DNA of 64,000 nucleotides from Fragilaria crotonensis (Eukaryota; Bacillariophyta; Fragilariophyceae; Fragilariales; Fragilariaceae): the NCBI GenBank assembly GCA_022925895.1, contig JAKSYS010000122.1, forward strand, positions 49,589 through 113,588. Reading direction: 5' to 3'. Positions 22,626 through 32,488 of the stretch are shown here, in pieces; the stretch's first letter is position 1; each line of letters opens with the position of its first letter. The notes under the pieces were generated by a model. It searched no databases and was not told where the DNA came from. It saw nothing but the letters and a program-made list of their open reading frames with translations. The translations under genes were made by a program, and so were the position numbers.

Positions 22626-23831
22626 TCAACACGGATATTCGATCTGGTCGTGGAATACAATCCCGCTGTTTTTAGTGGCGGCACGAATTCGCTGCCATGC
22701 ATAGGTTGTAGGTTGATTCATGACATCCATCGGTGTCAAGTATTCCAGAACTACAGTGGCCACCGGATGAAGCAATGTTTCATTGAGGAGGTCGCGAAGT
22801 GTCAATGCCAAGCACATTTGAAATGGATCAAGATTTGGGTTCATCATGACACCGACATCGTTTCTGTTGTTGGAAATGCCGTGCGCCGACGACAAAGACG
22901 ACAACAATGGAGATGGCACGGCCAGAGTGAAACTAGCAAACGATTCCATGTACAATTTGAGTTCCGGTGAGCTTCGCGACCTGTTGTTGATAGCTTGTGC
23001 GGGTGTTTCACCCTTGTGATTGAGTGCCGTCAAGAGCATAAAGGACATGTTCCCCTTGCCATTGAAGCGTTTCATCATACTATAGTCGTGTTCCAGCAGT
23101 GCCTTGGCAATGGCCTTGGAACTTGCCAAATGTAGAGGAGCATCGCCGGCTTTGTTGACACAACATGGATCGGCACCATTCATTTGTGACAGAAGCACTT
23201 GAATGACTGCGACTATTTCGTTGTCATTGTGGCTGTAATGGTTGCCGCATTTTGGTATGGACGCCGCAGCCGCAACATGCAGGGGTGTACAAGATCCATG
23301 AATGTCCAGAATTGTTGCATTCGCATTCGCCCCGTGATGGAGCAAGACTTTGACAATATCCGCATTTCCAGCACTGCATGCCAAATGAAGTGGTGTACGA
23401 CCCATAAAGTCAACCGCAGTGTCGGGATGTAAACAAATCTCAAGGAGGTAACGCACAATCGCATAGTGTCCATGGATGGAAGCAATGTGAAGTGGTGTCT
23501 TTTGGAAGGTGTCAGTCACGTTGGTATTGGCGTTATGCTTCTCAATCAGATACCCAAGAATCCCGAAATGACCTCGTTCGGCTGCCAACCAGAGAGGTGT
23601 TTGGCTGCGATCGTTTGTGGCATTCACATTGGCAGAGTACTCTTCCGTCAATACCTTGACTAGGGCAGTGTGACCTGCCGCTACGGCTTCGTGGAGTGCT
23701 GTTTGTCCAAAATAACCTCGGTGGTCCACGTCGACGACTCCTTTATCGATGAGTTCCTTTATCTTGTTGATATAAAAACAACAATTTCCCCATCTTGCGA
23801 ATTGGTGAAGTTCTTCATCCAAGCAGTTCAT
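22626..23831 (-). CDS. Ankyrin-repeat protein
   Basis: A 401-residue protein from the first ATG in frame (MNCLDEELHQ); an upstream GTG in the same frame was not used. About six ankyrin repeats fill residues 20-260, each with the usual G-TALHEA / TPLHLA...GH...V..LL pattern (GQTALHEAVAAGH, TPLWLAAERGH, TPLHIASIHGH, TPLHLACSAGN, TPLHVAAAAS, APLHLASS). The C-terminal third (about 270-401) has a Ser-rich segment and a helical end with RDLLNETLLHP and VATVVLEYLTP, which recurs in diatom ankyrin proteins but has no assigned role. No membrane helix or signal peptide is seen. Likely a protein-interaction scaffold. Confidence 0.85.
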   Translation of the reverse strand: MNCLDEELHQFARWGNCCFYINKIKELIDKGVVDVDHRGYFGQTALHEAVAAGHTALVKVLTEEYSANVNATNDRSQTPLWLAAERGHFGILGYLIEKHNANTNVTDTFQKTPLHIASIHGHYAIVRYLLEICLHPDTAVDFMGRTPLHLACSAGNADIVKVLLHHGANANATILDIHGSCTPLHVAAAASIPKCGNHYSHNDNEIVAVIQVLLSQMNGADPCCVNKAGDAPLHLASSKAIAKALLEHDYSMMKRFNGKGNMSFMLLTALNHKGETPAQAINNRSRSSPELKLYMESFASFTLAVPSPLLSSLSSAHGISNNRNDVGVMMNPNLDPFQMCLALTLRDLLNETLLHPVATVVLEYLTPMDVMNQPTTYAWQRIRAATKNSGIVFHDQIEYPC

Positions 23832-26074
23832 TGTTGATTGTTGTTGCAATTGCAAGTGATGCAATATCACGATTGTGTATTGTTGTTTTAAGAAGCGTAG
23901 TATTGTGTTTGTGTGCCATTCCGTTCAGAACATTTTGTTCGATTTTCAATTTTGAAAATCATTGTGGCCGTTGATGTTGGCGTTGGCTTTGGGTTCCACG
24001 AAATGAAAACTGAAAACGCATACCCACGACATTGTATTTTACCTATTGGAGGCATGAGGCACGCCATTGCACTTCACACAAATACTCGATCGCAGATGCA
24101 CATTACATAATCATAGAAACCAACGACATGGCGAGCTTCTCAGAGCACATATCCCAACCGCGATGCCCTGACATGATGGTGACGAATCTCCTCTGACCAA
24201 GCAGTGTCAAATAATGAAAGACGCACAACAAGGTTGACAACACTTCCGCTGCGCGCTCGGTCAGGTTCAGTTGCTAGATTCGGTTGGACAAGGCAAGGAC
24301 ACAAGGTGGCGCATATGCCCGTCAATGCTCACCGAAGTTCCGCGCATCTCCACGCCTTCTGTCACGGGGGCTGTTGAATGTTTGCACCCACCTCCACCAC
24401 TACAATGAGGGAGGACTGTTTTGACGGAGGTATGGGCGAGTTGTTGCAGAAGTTGTCTGGAGACATAAACTGACGTCTGCCCTGCACAATAGTATGAGTG
24501 TTTAGCCCCCGAGCGATAAGGGTGAGTGTTATCCAGCAGAGAAGCACAACAATGTGGTTCAGAAGGACAAGAGGGAGAACGATGCAGGAGATTATACTTC
24601 TAGGGTCAGGACCATTCTCCACCTTTCCCGGTTACACCTGAAGTTGCTGTCCTAGTCCTTTTCACTGATCAATTGGCACTTTGCATTGCTGCAATGAAGG
24701 TTTTGAGAAAACAAAGCCAATCCAGGAGTGGAGAGGCCCTTAGCAATGCCGAGCAAGGTGAGCTTGTAGCCAAGGCGGCGAGCGTGCCACCATGGCTGTG
24801 GATTGGGGGTTTGGCGGGTGAAGGTGAAACCAGCGGTCAACCCGCAGTCCGACACATGGTCGAGGGTGACTCATCTCTAAAACTTGGTGGAAGAGGCGGA
24901 ATCGGGCCAATGTGCTTGCCCTCTACGAAATACGTCGGGGAAGAGGGACCTCAGGTGGCAAGGGAGCAAGTGACGGGCACTTTCGGCGCTTTCCCATTGG
25001 TAACGACATGCAGGCTGTTCAGAGTCGCTAATGACAAGTTAACCTCGTAGATGCTGGTCAGATTGGACGGGCCACTCTGAAGTCCTTGGAATTCCTGGCG
25101 GCGTTGTTGGGGCTTGTGATGGAGCTCGTGTTTCATGTGATGCTTTTGAAAGGGCTCGGCGACGGGCTGGTTGATGTTGTCGAATTTTGTCGACGCGAGT
25201 CGGATACAACAGAGAATTGCGGTCTGGCATGCGGTCTACTCCAATACTTCATAGATCAGGGGATTCAGTACTATATTCGGAGTGATTTGCGGGATGTGAG
25301 AATGTGCTTGGTGATCCCAAGTCACGCATGTTGGATTGGTCGGACTCTCAGCTTGTTCAACATGTATTGAAGGTACCGAGCAACTTTGGATTGCGGCAAT
25401 TCCTAGCAATCGCTGCTGTGGCCCAGCACTTGTCAGTGCAGTGCGAACCGACTCCATCGAGACTGTAAGTCTTCTCTGAAGATATTAACGAGGTATTTGA
25501 GCGTCAGAGTTTTGAACTTGTGTTGTGTAGAGCAGAGACGGAATTTCAACCACCCAAACCCACGGCCCACCCAAACCCATTGGGTTAAGGGTGGGTTTTG
25601 GGTGAGCTCAGGATTTCATGGGTGGGTCTGGGTGGGCCGGCAAATCATAGCAAAAAATGACAGTAGATGTTTGCTACCGGTAGTAGTAGAACCATGTACT
25701 CCAGTACTCCCTACTGGGTTTGGGTGGGTTTGGGTAGGTCTTGGTAGATCGTATGGGTTCTGGGTGGGTTTGGGCTGGTACTTCCGTGAACGTAGCTTTA
25801 CGTGGGTACCCATGGGTTTGATGTTTTCAGAAATTCCCGTCTCTGGTGTAGAGTATTCGAGAATGCGAGTACTTGCACTGACTACTTGTACTGAGTAATG
25901 TACATGTACCAGTAAGACGAGGATTTTCATTTTGTGTCATGTTTCCAAGTTCCAATCCGCGAAACGGATGACGTGTCAGGGGATTCTGATTGGTGCAAGT
26001 GCATTTGGTCTTGATGTGCAACAAGCAACCTGCAACACAAACATATATCTGATACTTCAGTAGTGTTTTTGATC
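23832..26074. other. Long intergenic region with possible gene relics
   Basis: No gene can be supported. On the minus strand at about 24850-25230 the translation looks protein-like over short stretches but switches frame repeatedly, so it may be a relic; I do not recognise the family. At 25550-25790 there is a G/C-run region described separately. The last 200 nt lead into RING gene 5. Confidence 0.45.
25551..25773. repeat. GGGTTT/CCCAAA-run region with G-quadruplex potential
   Basis: CCCACCCAAACCCA runs at about 25551-25580 are followed by GGGTTAAGGGTGGGTTTTGGG, so the two can pair as a hairpin. A second G-run set follows at 25711-25773 (GGGTTTGGGTGGGTTTGGGT). The sequence resembles, but is not, telomeric TTAGGG repeats. 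Confidence 0.6.
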
Positions 26075-26846
26075 ATGTCGGATCCGACGAAACCGAATGG
26101 AGGCGACAACAGCGCGTTGTACGTTGGTCTTGTTGTGGGTGTCCTTGTCTTTTATGCCGTTTGTGCCATTATTCGTTGTTCCTTGGTGAAACGAGCAATG
26201 ACGCGGGAACGTGTGCGACTAGCGGAACGGCGTGCTGCCCTTCGGGCAGTTCGAGAGGAATTGCAAGTCCGCAACGCCGAGGGATTGGGACGACAAGATA
26301 TCCTGTGGCATGCGCGAGTTTTGACAATACTCTTCCCGGAGAAAGTTACAGTCACTGAGACTGTTACCACGATGGACGATGCAGTAACAGCAACAAGTGC
26401 TGTTGCTGCTGATGCACATCATTTGATGTATGATCCGGAGACTCAACGATATCATTGGACAGATGAATTCCTTGCGGATCCCACCATTCAAACCTGTTCC
26501 ATTTGTATGGAACCTTTTGGTACGCCATGCGAGTGTCTGTTGTTTCTCCAATCAAAATAGGAAACTTATCGTGGTTTCTCACTAATGTTTTTTTTTCACA
26601 CGTTGCTGTTGCAGAGCAAACCGACGATGTGGTGACTGGTAGATGTGTCCACCATATCACTACGATTGCATGATGAGTTGGTTGGACACAAAGCTCTATA
26701 AAAATGATTGTCCCTACTGTCGCCAAGAATTGTGGACAGCGTCAGTGTATGATGAAATTTTGCGCCAACTTAAAGAAGCGGACAAGGATGTTCATGTGGC
26801 AACACCTGCACATTGCAACGAACAAGAGACTTTGGGACGTCAATGA
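26075..26846 (+). pseudogene. RING-H2 protein 5, frame-shifted in the RING domain
   Basis: Exon 26075-26519 and a second exon from about 26615 to 26846. The protein begins MSDPTKPNGGD, has a hydrophobic helix (LYVGLVVGVLVFYAVCAII), then a basic helix and ILFPEKV at the place of the IFPGQT motif. The first intron of the sister genes is absent here. CSIC-MEPFG ends the exon at a GTACGC donor. After a TTGCAG acceptor the frame reads EQTDDVVTGRCVHH, but one base is missing near 26650-26657. Only the next frame continues as YHYDCMMSWL and CPYCRQ. With the indel allowed for, CVHHYHYDC aligns with CGHVFHREC, so all zinc ligands are present but split. Either a recent pseudogene or a base-call error. 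Confidence 0.75.
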
Positions 26847-27141
26847 GAATTCGCTCTCCAACTGCGTGCACCGTTAGCAGATCCTGTGTCCGTCCAAAAC
26901 CTTTCACAATTTACGGTTTTGACCTGTTGACATCTGCACCTCGGGAGTCGGGATTCGGGAGTGTCTCACTTAGGGATTATGGGTGATGGAACCGATTCGA
27001 ATCGTGTCACAGATTATTTTGAAACGTCTTGCTCAGATGTGGATGCGTTTTGAGCTTCAGCTCTGCATTTCGTGTCCGCCTTGTTTTCGCCTCACAACGT
27101 TTTTAACATCGTTAACGACCATCGTGTTGCTGACTTCCACC

Positions 27142-27876
27142 ATGTCCGACGTTAATCTCCCATGCACGAGCTGTAACGATGACACCGCCATCATGCTGTT
27201 TATCAAGCGTGCGCTCATATTGGTGCTATGTTTTATCTTCTACTGTTTGCTCCTTTGTTGCTTTACGTGCAGTGCCGTTCGTCGGCAACAAACGGCAGCA
27301 GAGGTTGAAATCTCTTCCAAGGACGACAACATTCGTAATCAAATCTTGGCAATCATCTTTCCAGGACAACAGGTGCGGAACCTTCATTGCTAGCAACACC
27401 ATCAGCTTCAAGACAAGACTACTAGCTCACACTTTGCTATTTCTACAGCGAGGCGGTGAAACGAGGACCGTGAATGTCGATGAAGAGTGCCAGAGCTCCA
27501 ACGAAACGGACGACCATGGTGAAGACGAACATTGTTGTTCCATCTGTCTCGATAAGTTCGGTAAGATCATGTCCGTCGACAGGAGGTACGATGGTGCTGC
27601 CTGGATTTACTGTCTCACGATTGTTGTCGCGTCAACGTAGACCCTGAAGACTTGGTCACTATGAGCGCATGCTCTCATGAGTTCCATCGCGATTGTTTAT
27701 TATTGTGGGCAAAAACCAAGGACGGATGTCCCTACTGTCGTCAGCCACTGTGGGACCAAGCGACATACGATTCAACCAAGAAAGAAATCCTCGATCTGGC
27801 GATGCACAAGGACTCAAGCGACAACACTCAGAGTGAACGTAGTAATGACGAATCTCATACCAGGACGGAAGCGTGA
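27142..27876 (+). CDS. Membrane-anchored RING-H2 protein 6 (three exons)
   Basis: Exons 27142-27372, 27449-27560 and 27641-27876 give 192 residues. The start MSDVNLP matches the MSDP start of gene 5; the frame is open upstream, so a longer N-terminus from 26986 is possible. There is one hydrophobic helix (LILVLCFIFYCLLLCC), then ILAIIFPGQQ at intron 1. An acidic linker (NETDDHGEDEHC) leads to CSIC-LDKFG before intron 2, then ACSHEFHRDC and CPYCRQ. The ligand set is complete (C3H2C3). This is a diverged member of the family with the same intron plan, and the acidic linker replaces the YDPESNSYQW block. Expected role: membrane E3 ligase. Confidence 0.8.
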
Positions 27877-28440
27877 ACCAGTCTCGTTGTGGTTGGATTT
27901 ACAATCACGAGGTTGTTGTGGACTACCCAGCAGCATTGACGAGTAACATAATCGGCAACATTTCCGTCACAATTGGCTCAACGCCACTCTGTAGCAGCAT
28001 ACAGGGAAACGTTGGAAAATCGGATTACGCGACATCGCAACGACTGCACAGGCTGGAAATTCTTTCCGTCGCTAACTTATATTGTAGGACCGAGCATCAC
28101 ATCATTACGCATGACCCGACTCCTGTATGTTGACCAAGTCATCAGTCGAGATGGAGCTGCCGCTGTAGGCTGTATGTTTGTCAATTGTGGCGGCGAGACA
28201 GGCAAACCTACTTCGTCGCTACCCCTTTTTTCACGAATCCATTACACAACGCGACCCAACCCTTCAAATAATGAAGGTCGCGACACACCTGTTCACAACG
28301 TGACTTTGATTCACTCGTTGTGGTGCGGTATGGCGCTAGATATGCCAATGCATTCCATTCAAGAAAAGAATCGATCCAACGATGGCAAAGGCCAATTCTA
28401 GCTTTTCGAAATAGATAAACGTATACACTATCATAGTTAA
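27877..28440. other. Intergenic, no supported gene
   Basis: An open frame at 27973-28401 lacks an ATG start and any recognisable motif. It is treated as non-coding. Confidence 0.5.
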
Positions 28441-28664
28441 AATGTACCTCTAGAGGATGACGCAATCCACACATCCACCCTGGTTGAAATGAGCTGCATC
28501 ATCAAAAACTCGATCCTCATAGAGTGGCGATTGATCTGACAGTCGTTTCAGAAATGTTCCTCTACAGGATGACGCAATCCACACATCCGCCCTTGTTGAA
28601 ATGCATTGCATCGGCATCGACTCGATCCTCATAGTGTGGCGATGGTTCTGACAGTACCTCATCT
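28441..28664 (-). repeat. Tandem duplication (period 112 nt) of a gene 3' end
   Basis: Two adjacent copies, about 28441-28552 and 28553-28664, differ at scattered positions. On the minus strand each copy encodes the same ending, GGCVDCVIL then stop. The period is not a multiple of three, so the outer copy is out of frame with the gene unless another indel or splice joins them. Confidence 0.75.
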
Positions 28665-30835
28665 TGCGAGAGCAAATCGCTCGGCCTTTCGGGTTCGACG
28701 TCAACGAATCGAACTAACGCCTTTGATTTTGTGCGAGTGTAATCCACTGTAGTGATAGTGACAACATTTGTGCCCTTGACGCTTTCAGCATCTCTTGCCG
28801 CATATTTGTCGTCGACATCCTCGTCGCCCATAACATCGTGACTAATCGCGTATCGGTCGTGAATTTCGTCCTCACCATGAGGTGTGTCAGGACCCGTGAA
28901 TACTGGCATTGTAAATGCGTCCACGTCGATTGCTAGAATATGCTCCACGTCGCGTTCCGACTCGGGCTTCACTGGCGCGACGTGAAAATTTATCTTACCA
29001 GCGTTGCTCGTTATCTCGCCGTCCGCCACTTGTGCAGGACCATCTTCGTCATGCGCTGCTGGTGTTGAGACTTGTGGTTCTTCAATCGACCCCACCTCAA
29101 TCAATAATGGATCAACCTCGACGGCCGTCGCGTCCACTTCGACGTCCTCTTCATTTTTTTCGACTGCGTCCACGTCGATTGCTAAAATATGCTCCACGTC
29201 GCGTTCCGACTCGGGCTTCTCTGGTTCCACGTCAAAATAAACCTGACCAGCGTTGCTCGTCATCTCGTCGTCCACCACCAGTGCAGGACCATCTTCACCA
29301 TGCGTTGTTGGTGTTGAGACTTGTGGATCTTCAATCGACTCCTCCTCAATCAATAATGGATCAAACTCGACGGCCGTCGCGTCCACTTCGACGTCCTCTT
29401 CAATTTTTTCAACTGACGGCAATACTGCATCTTTAGTTTCTTTGTGGATAGGTGAGAGGGCAAGAAGAGCCCTGATGGTAGCCTCAACGTCTGGATCAAT
29501 CTCAGTAGCATCAAACTCATGGACGTCTCTGATTGAAACCTCGGGATTTGAGGACTGTTCAGTCTCGTCAAGTGACATTCACCAACGCCTCGTACCAAGA
29601 CCGTCAACTCAGCAGGATCCTCAGCATCTTGGAGGACTTCAGTTGTTGTTGCCGCTTTCACATCAAGCTCTGCAGGAGAGTCGGTGATTCCATCCAGAAT
29701 CGGATAGTGCGAGATCATTTCGCTCTGCGTTTCTGGCTCTCTAACATCTGCGACGTCGACATTTTCTACGAGAGTCTGATCCGTCATATCCCATGGAGAA
29801 AGCTCAACAGGTGCATTCTCAACCACCAGTACCGCAAGGGTATCCTCCACATCAGAAACTGCTGGATCCTCCGCGGCTACCATGAACGGAGGTTCGTAGT
29901 CCAAGGCGATACCTGTCTTTGGAGCTGACACAGTAGTCTCGTTAGCAAAGGAAAGAATGTCGGTTAAAGGGTCTTCAATTGCGACCACTGAATGAGTCGT
30001 GCTAAATTCCGATGGGACATCTGTCTCACCCTTAAGATCTGGAACACTGTTCTCTTCAACAAAAGGAACTGCGTCGTCAGAATCCTGGACAGGATCTGAT
30101 GCTGATTTCTCCTCAACAAAAGAAAGAAGAATTTTCGCAGTATCCAGAACCGGATCTGATGCTTGGTTCTCCTTAGTCAAATGAGTAGCGTCGTCAGAAT
30201 CCTGAACTGGGGCTAATGATGTGTTCTCCTCAACCAGAGGATAAGCATCGTTGAAATTCTGAACAGGCACATCCTCAGCGGGATCCTCGATCATGGAAAC
30301 GATATCCGACACAGGTGCCACGTCAGGAACGCTATCTAGTTCCATAACATCGGCTTTTGGGTGGAATACTGCCACCTCAGCTTCGAGAATGACAATTGAG
30401 CGAACATCATCTGTTGCGGTATCCTCAAATCCCATCTCGGCATGTGCGTCCATGCCCGCCTCCCAGTGGCTTCGATGGATTGCGACGAAAGAGCAGCAAC
30501 GGATGATCCGCTTTCCTGTCGCATCAGTGACAGCATCTTTGACTCGGCTACGCAATGCGCATCATAGGCACTAGTGCTAAGCATATTCCCTTCTTGCTGA
30601 TCTGTGGCGACGATAACTATAGGATTTTCCAATTCTGTGCCTTGCACCGTATCAGTATGAGGACGCATTTTGATTCGTCGCAGTCATCGTGAGATGCAGA
30701 GTCGGTATCAGAGCTTACCGATGGCGTCGAGCCATCCACACTTTGAGCGAAGAACGCCTCTTCATCAGTTGTTAGGTTTCCCATTAGATTCTCGAGAGGA
30801 AACTGCTCTGCTGGTGTATGCATCATGGTCGACAT
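28562..30835 (-). pseudogene. Repetitive acidic protein with C-terminal CaaX box, frame-shifted
   Basis: Four overlapping frames read as one protein of about 750 residues. It starts at MSTMMHTPAEQ (30835) and changes frame near 30665, 30480 and 29575. It is strongly acidic (Glu, Asp, Val, Ala, Pro). Short imperfect repeats (DPVQDSDDA, PFVEEN) fill the middle. Near the C-terminus a unit of about 90 residues is present twice (EEDVEVDATAVE...SERDVEHILAIDVDA). The end is GGCVDCVIL, a CaaX box with Leu last, which in known systems directs geranylgeranylation; prenylation here is inferred. No signal peptide, membrane helix or enzyme motif is seen. The long acidic frames argue for recent coding function. 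The breaks may be sequencing errors or early decay. Confidence 0.6.
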
Positions 30836-31179
30836 GATGCGTTTTGTCGAACAGAGGTTATGCAGATGAATGTTTGAAGTGCAAAAAATGAGATATTATT
30901 CGTGGGATAAACATGTGTATTGTTTTTCTTAAACAATGGTCACTAAATGTCAGTTTAATTGGTTCGAAAGGTCGCTGAATGGGTTTGTTTTCCGTTGATA
31001 GCAGTTATAGGACATCGGACACACTGAAAGGCCATTTATCCTTATGTAGAAAGAAGACCGAAGGGCTGGCCGGCGTGACAAAGAAACGGTTTGTTCGAAA
31101 CGTGTATAGTATGCCTCTCATTTCGTATGTGGCATTGGCACTATGGCGCTGGGGTAGGTAAACTACCATGTACTCGTAC
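30836..31179. other. Intergenic, no supported gene
   Basis: AT-rich sequence upstream of the acidic-protein gene; probably its promoter region. Nothing specific is recognised. Confidence 0.5.
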
Positions 31180-31197
31180 TGTATTCTGTAGACCGTA
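31180..31197 (+). repeat. 18-bp target-site duplication, left copy
   Basis: TGTATTCTGTAGACCGTA is present here and at 35955-35972, on both sides of the second retrotransposon. Confidence 0.8.
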
Positions 31198-31399
31198 CAC
31201 ACAATTTCTTTTTTGCGTTTTTACATTAATAAGAGCATGATTAAAGGCAAAGTGAATTATCAGATCAACTGACGTAATTCTGACGTTCCATAACGTCCTT
31301 TCATCAACATCGGTTATATTCAGGGGAGGGGCTGGCGTTAAGGCTTCTTCTGGAAATTGCATCATTTAAGGGAGAATCCATTAAAAATATCAAATTTTC

Positions 31400-31905
31400 G
31401 CGGTGTCAAGCACAAGGACAGGTAACGAACGAGAACAAGCAACGAACGCACAAACGACGACGACAATCTACGATCAACGCGACGACGATGACAAAAACAA
31501 CGAGCAATGAACAACTACAAGCAACGAACAAGCGATGACGACAACACGGACAATCAATGAACGAACAACGACGACAACGACGACGAGCAACGAACAAACA
31601 AACCAATGATGATGACGACTTGCACGAACGAATCAACCAACAACAATGGCGACATGCAACGAATGACGTCAACGTCGACAAGGTATGACAAAGATGACAA
31701 GCAACGAACAAACCAACCAACAACGATGATGACATGCAACGAATGACGACAACGACAAGTTACGAACAACGACAGCAAGCATCGAACAAACAAACAAATA
31801 ACGTCAAGCGACAACGAATGACAACAACGACAAGCAACGAACGACAACACCGACAAGTAACAGACAAATGAGCGATGACGACAACGACGAAGAACGACAC
31901 AAACT
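31400..31905. repeat. Low-complexity tandem tract, units like GAACGACAACGAC
   Basis: About 500 bp of imperfect 12-16 nt units built from AACGA, ACGAC and CAACAA words. It keeps several frames open on the minus strand by composition alone (Cys/Arg/Val/Ser-rich translations), which I do not accept as genes. It lies in the presumed 5' UTR of element 2. Confidence 0.75.
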
Positions 31906-32176
31906 TCCAAGGGTTTGTAGCACGAGCAAGTATCATGACTACTAGCACTAGTAGATAATCATGCGTGTTATTTTTATTCAAGCCTCTCACAACAATTACA
32001 TTTTCTGCGTTATTAGTGATTGCCGGTCCCCTCTTGGATTTCTCAACAGCCGCAAGAGCAGTGATGCAGTCACCAGTCGGTGTTGTTGTTCCTGTATGGT
32101 GGTGGAATATTGGAGGAGCTATGGGCGGTTCGGTCGACAGGCAGGCTGCCAGTGCGATTTGATATCATTTGATATC

Positions 32177-32222
32177 ATTTGATCAGACATCAAATCGACC
32201 TCGATTTGATGTCAGATCAAAT
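32177..32222. repeat. Hairpin with 22-nt arms
   Basis: GATCAGACATCAAATCGA (32181-32198) and TCGATTTGATGTCAGATC (32201-32218) pair with one mismatch around a 2-nt loop. The stem extends by four more bases on each side (ATTTGATC / GATCAAAT). TTTGATATCA repeats precede it. Probably a structured part of the 5' UTR of element 2. Confidence 0.7.
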
Positions 32223-32488
32223 TTTATCAAATTTATCTTTTGCCCGGCCAGCGCGGTCCCTCCGGAGATTTGATAATTCACCCTTAAATGGTGCCTTTTT
32301 CCGAAGTACAGCAGGTTTCGCGCCGGCAGGGCATTTGATAATAGTTGATGTTTCCCCTTTAATGATGCTCTAAGGTTCTGTCCTTCACCCGTATCTACGT
32401 AAAGTAATAGTAAGCTTCGAGTACCCAACCATGGTGAACGCCGCCTCAGCCCCCTCCCTGTCCCGCTCCTCCTCCACCCCCTCCCAAC

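Noticed and set aside
24673-25050. 125-residue plus-strand frame
   Set aside because: No recognisable domain; the opposite strand looks equally or more protein-like, so neither was called.
25497-25930. Frames with VGLGW and Pro-Thr repeats
   Set aside because: Produced by the GGGTTT/CCCAAA runs, not by a gene.
27973-28401. 142-residue frame after RING gene 6
   Set aside because: No ATG start and no motif; probably chance.
28915-29687. Plus-strand frames opposite the acidic protein gene
   Set aside because: Arg/Pro/Ser-rich translations arise from the complement of Glu/Asp/Val codons; no independent support.
31406-31990. Cys/Arg/Val-rich minus-strand frames
   Set aside because: They come from the GAACGACAAC low-complexity tract, which has no stops in some frames.
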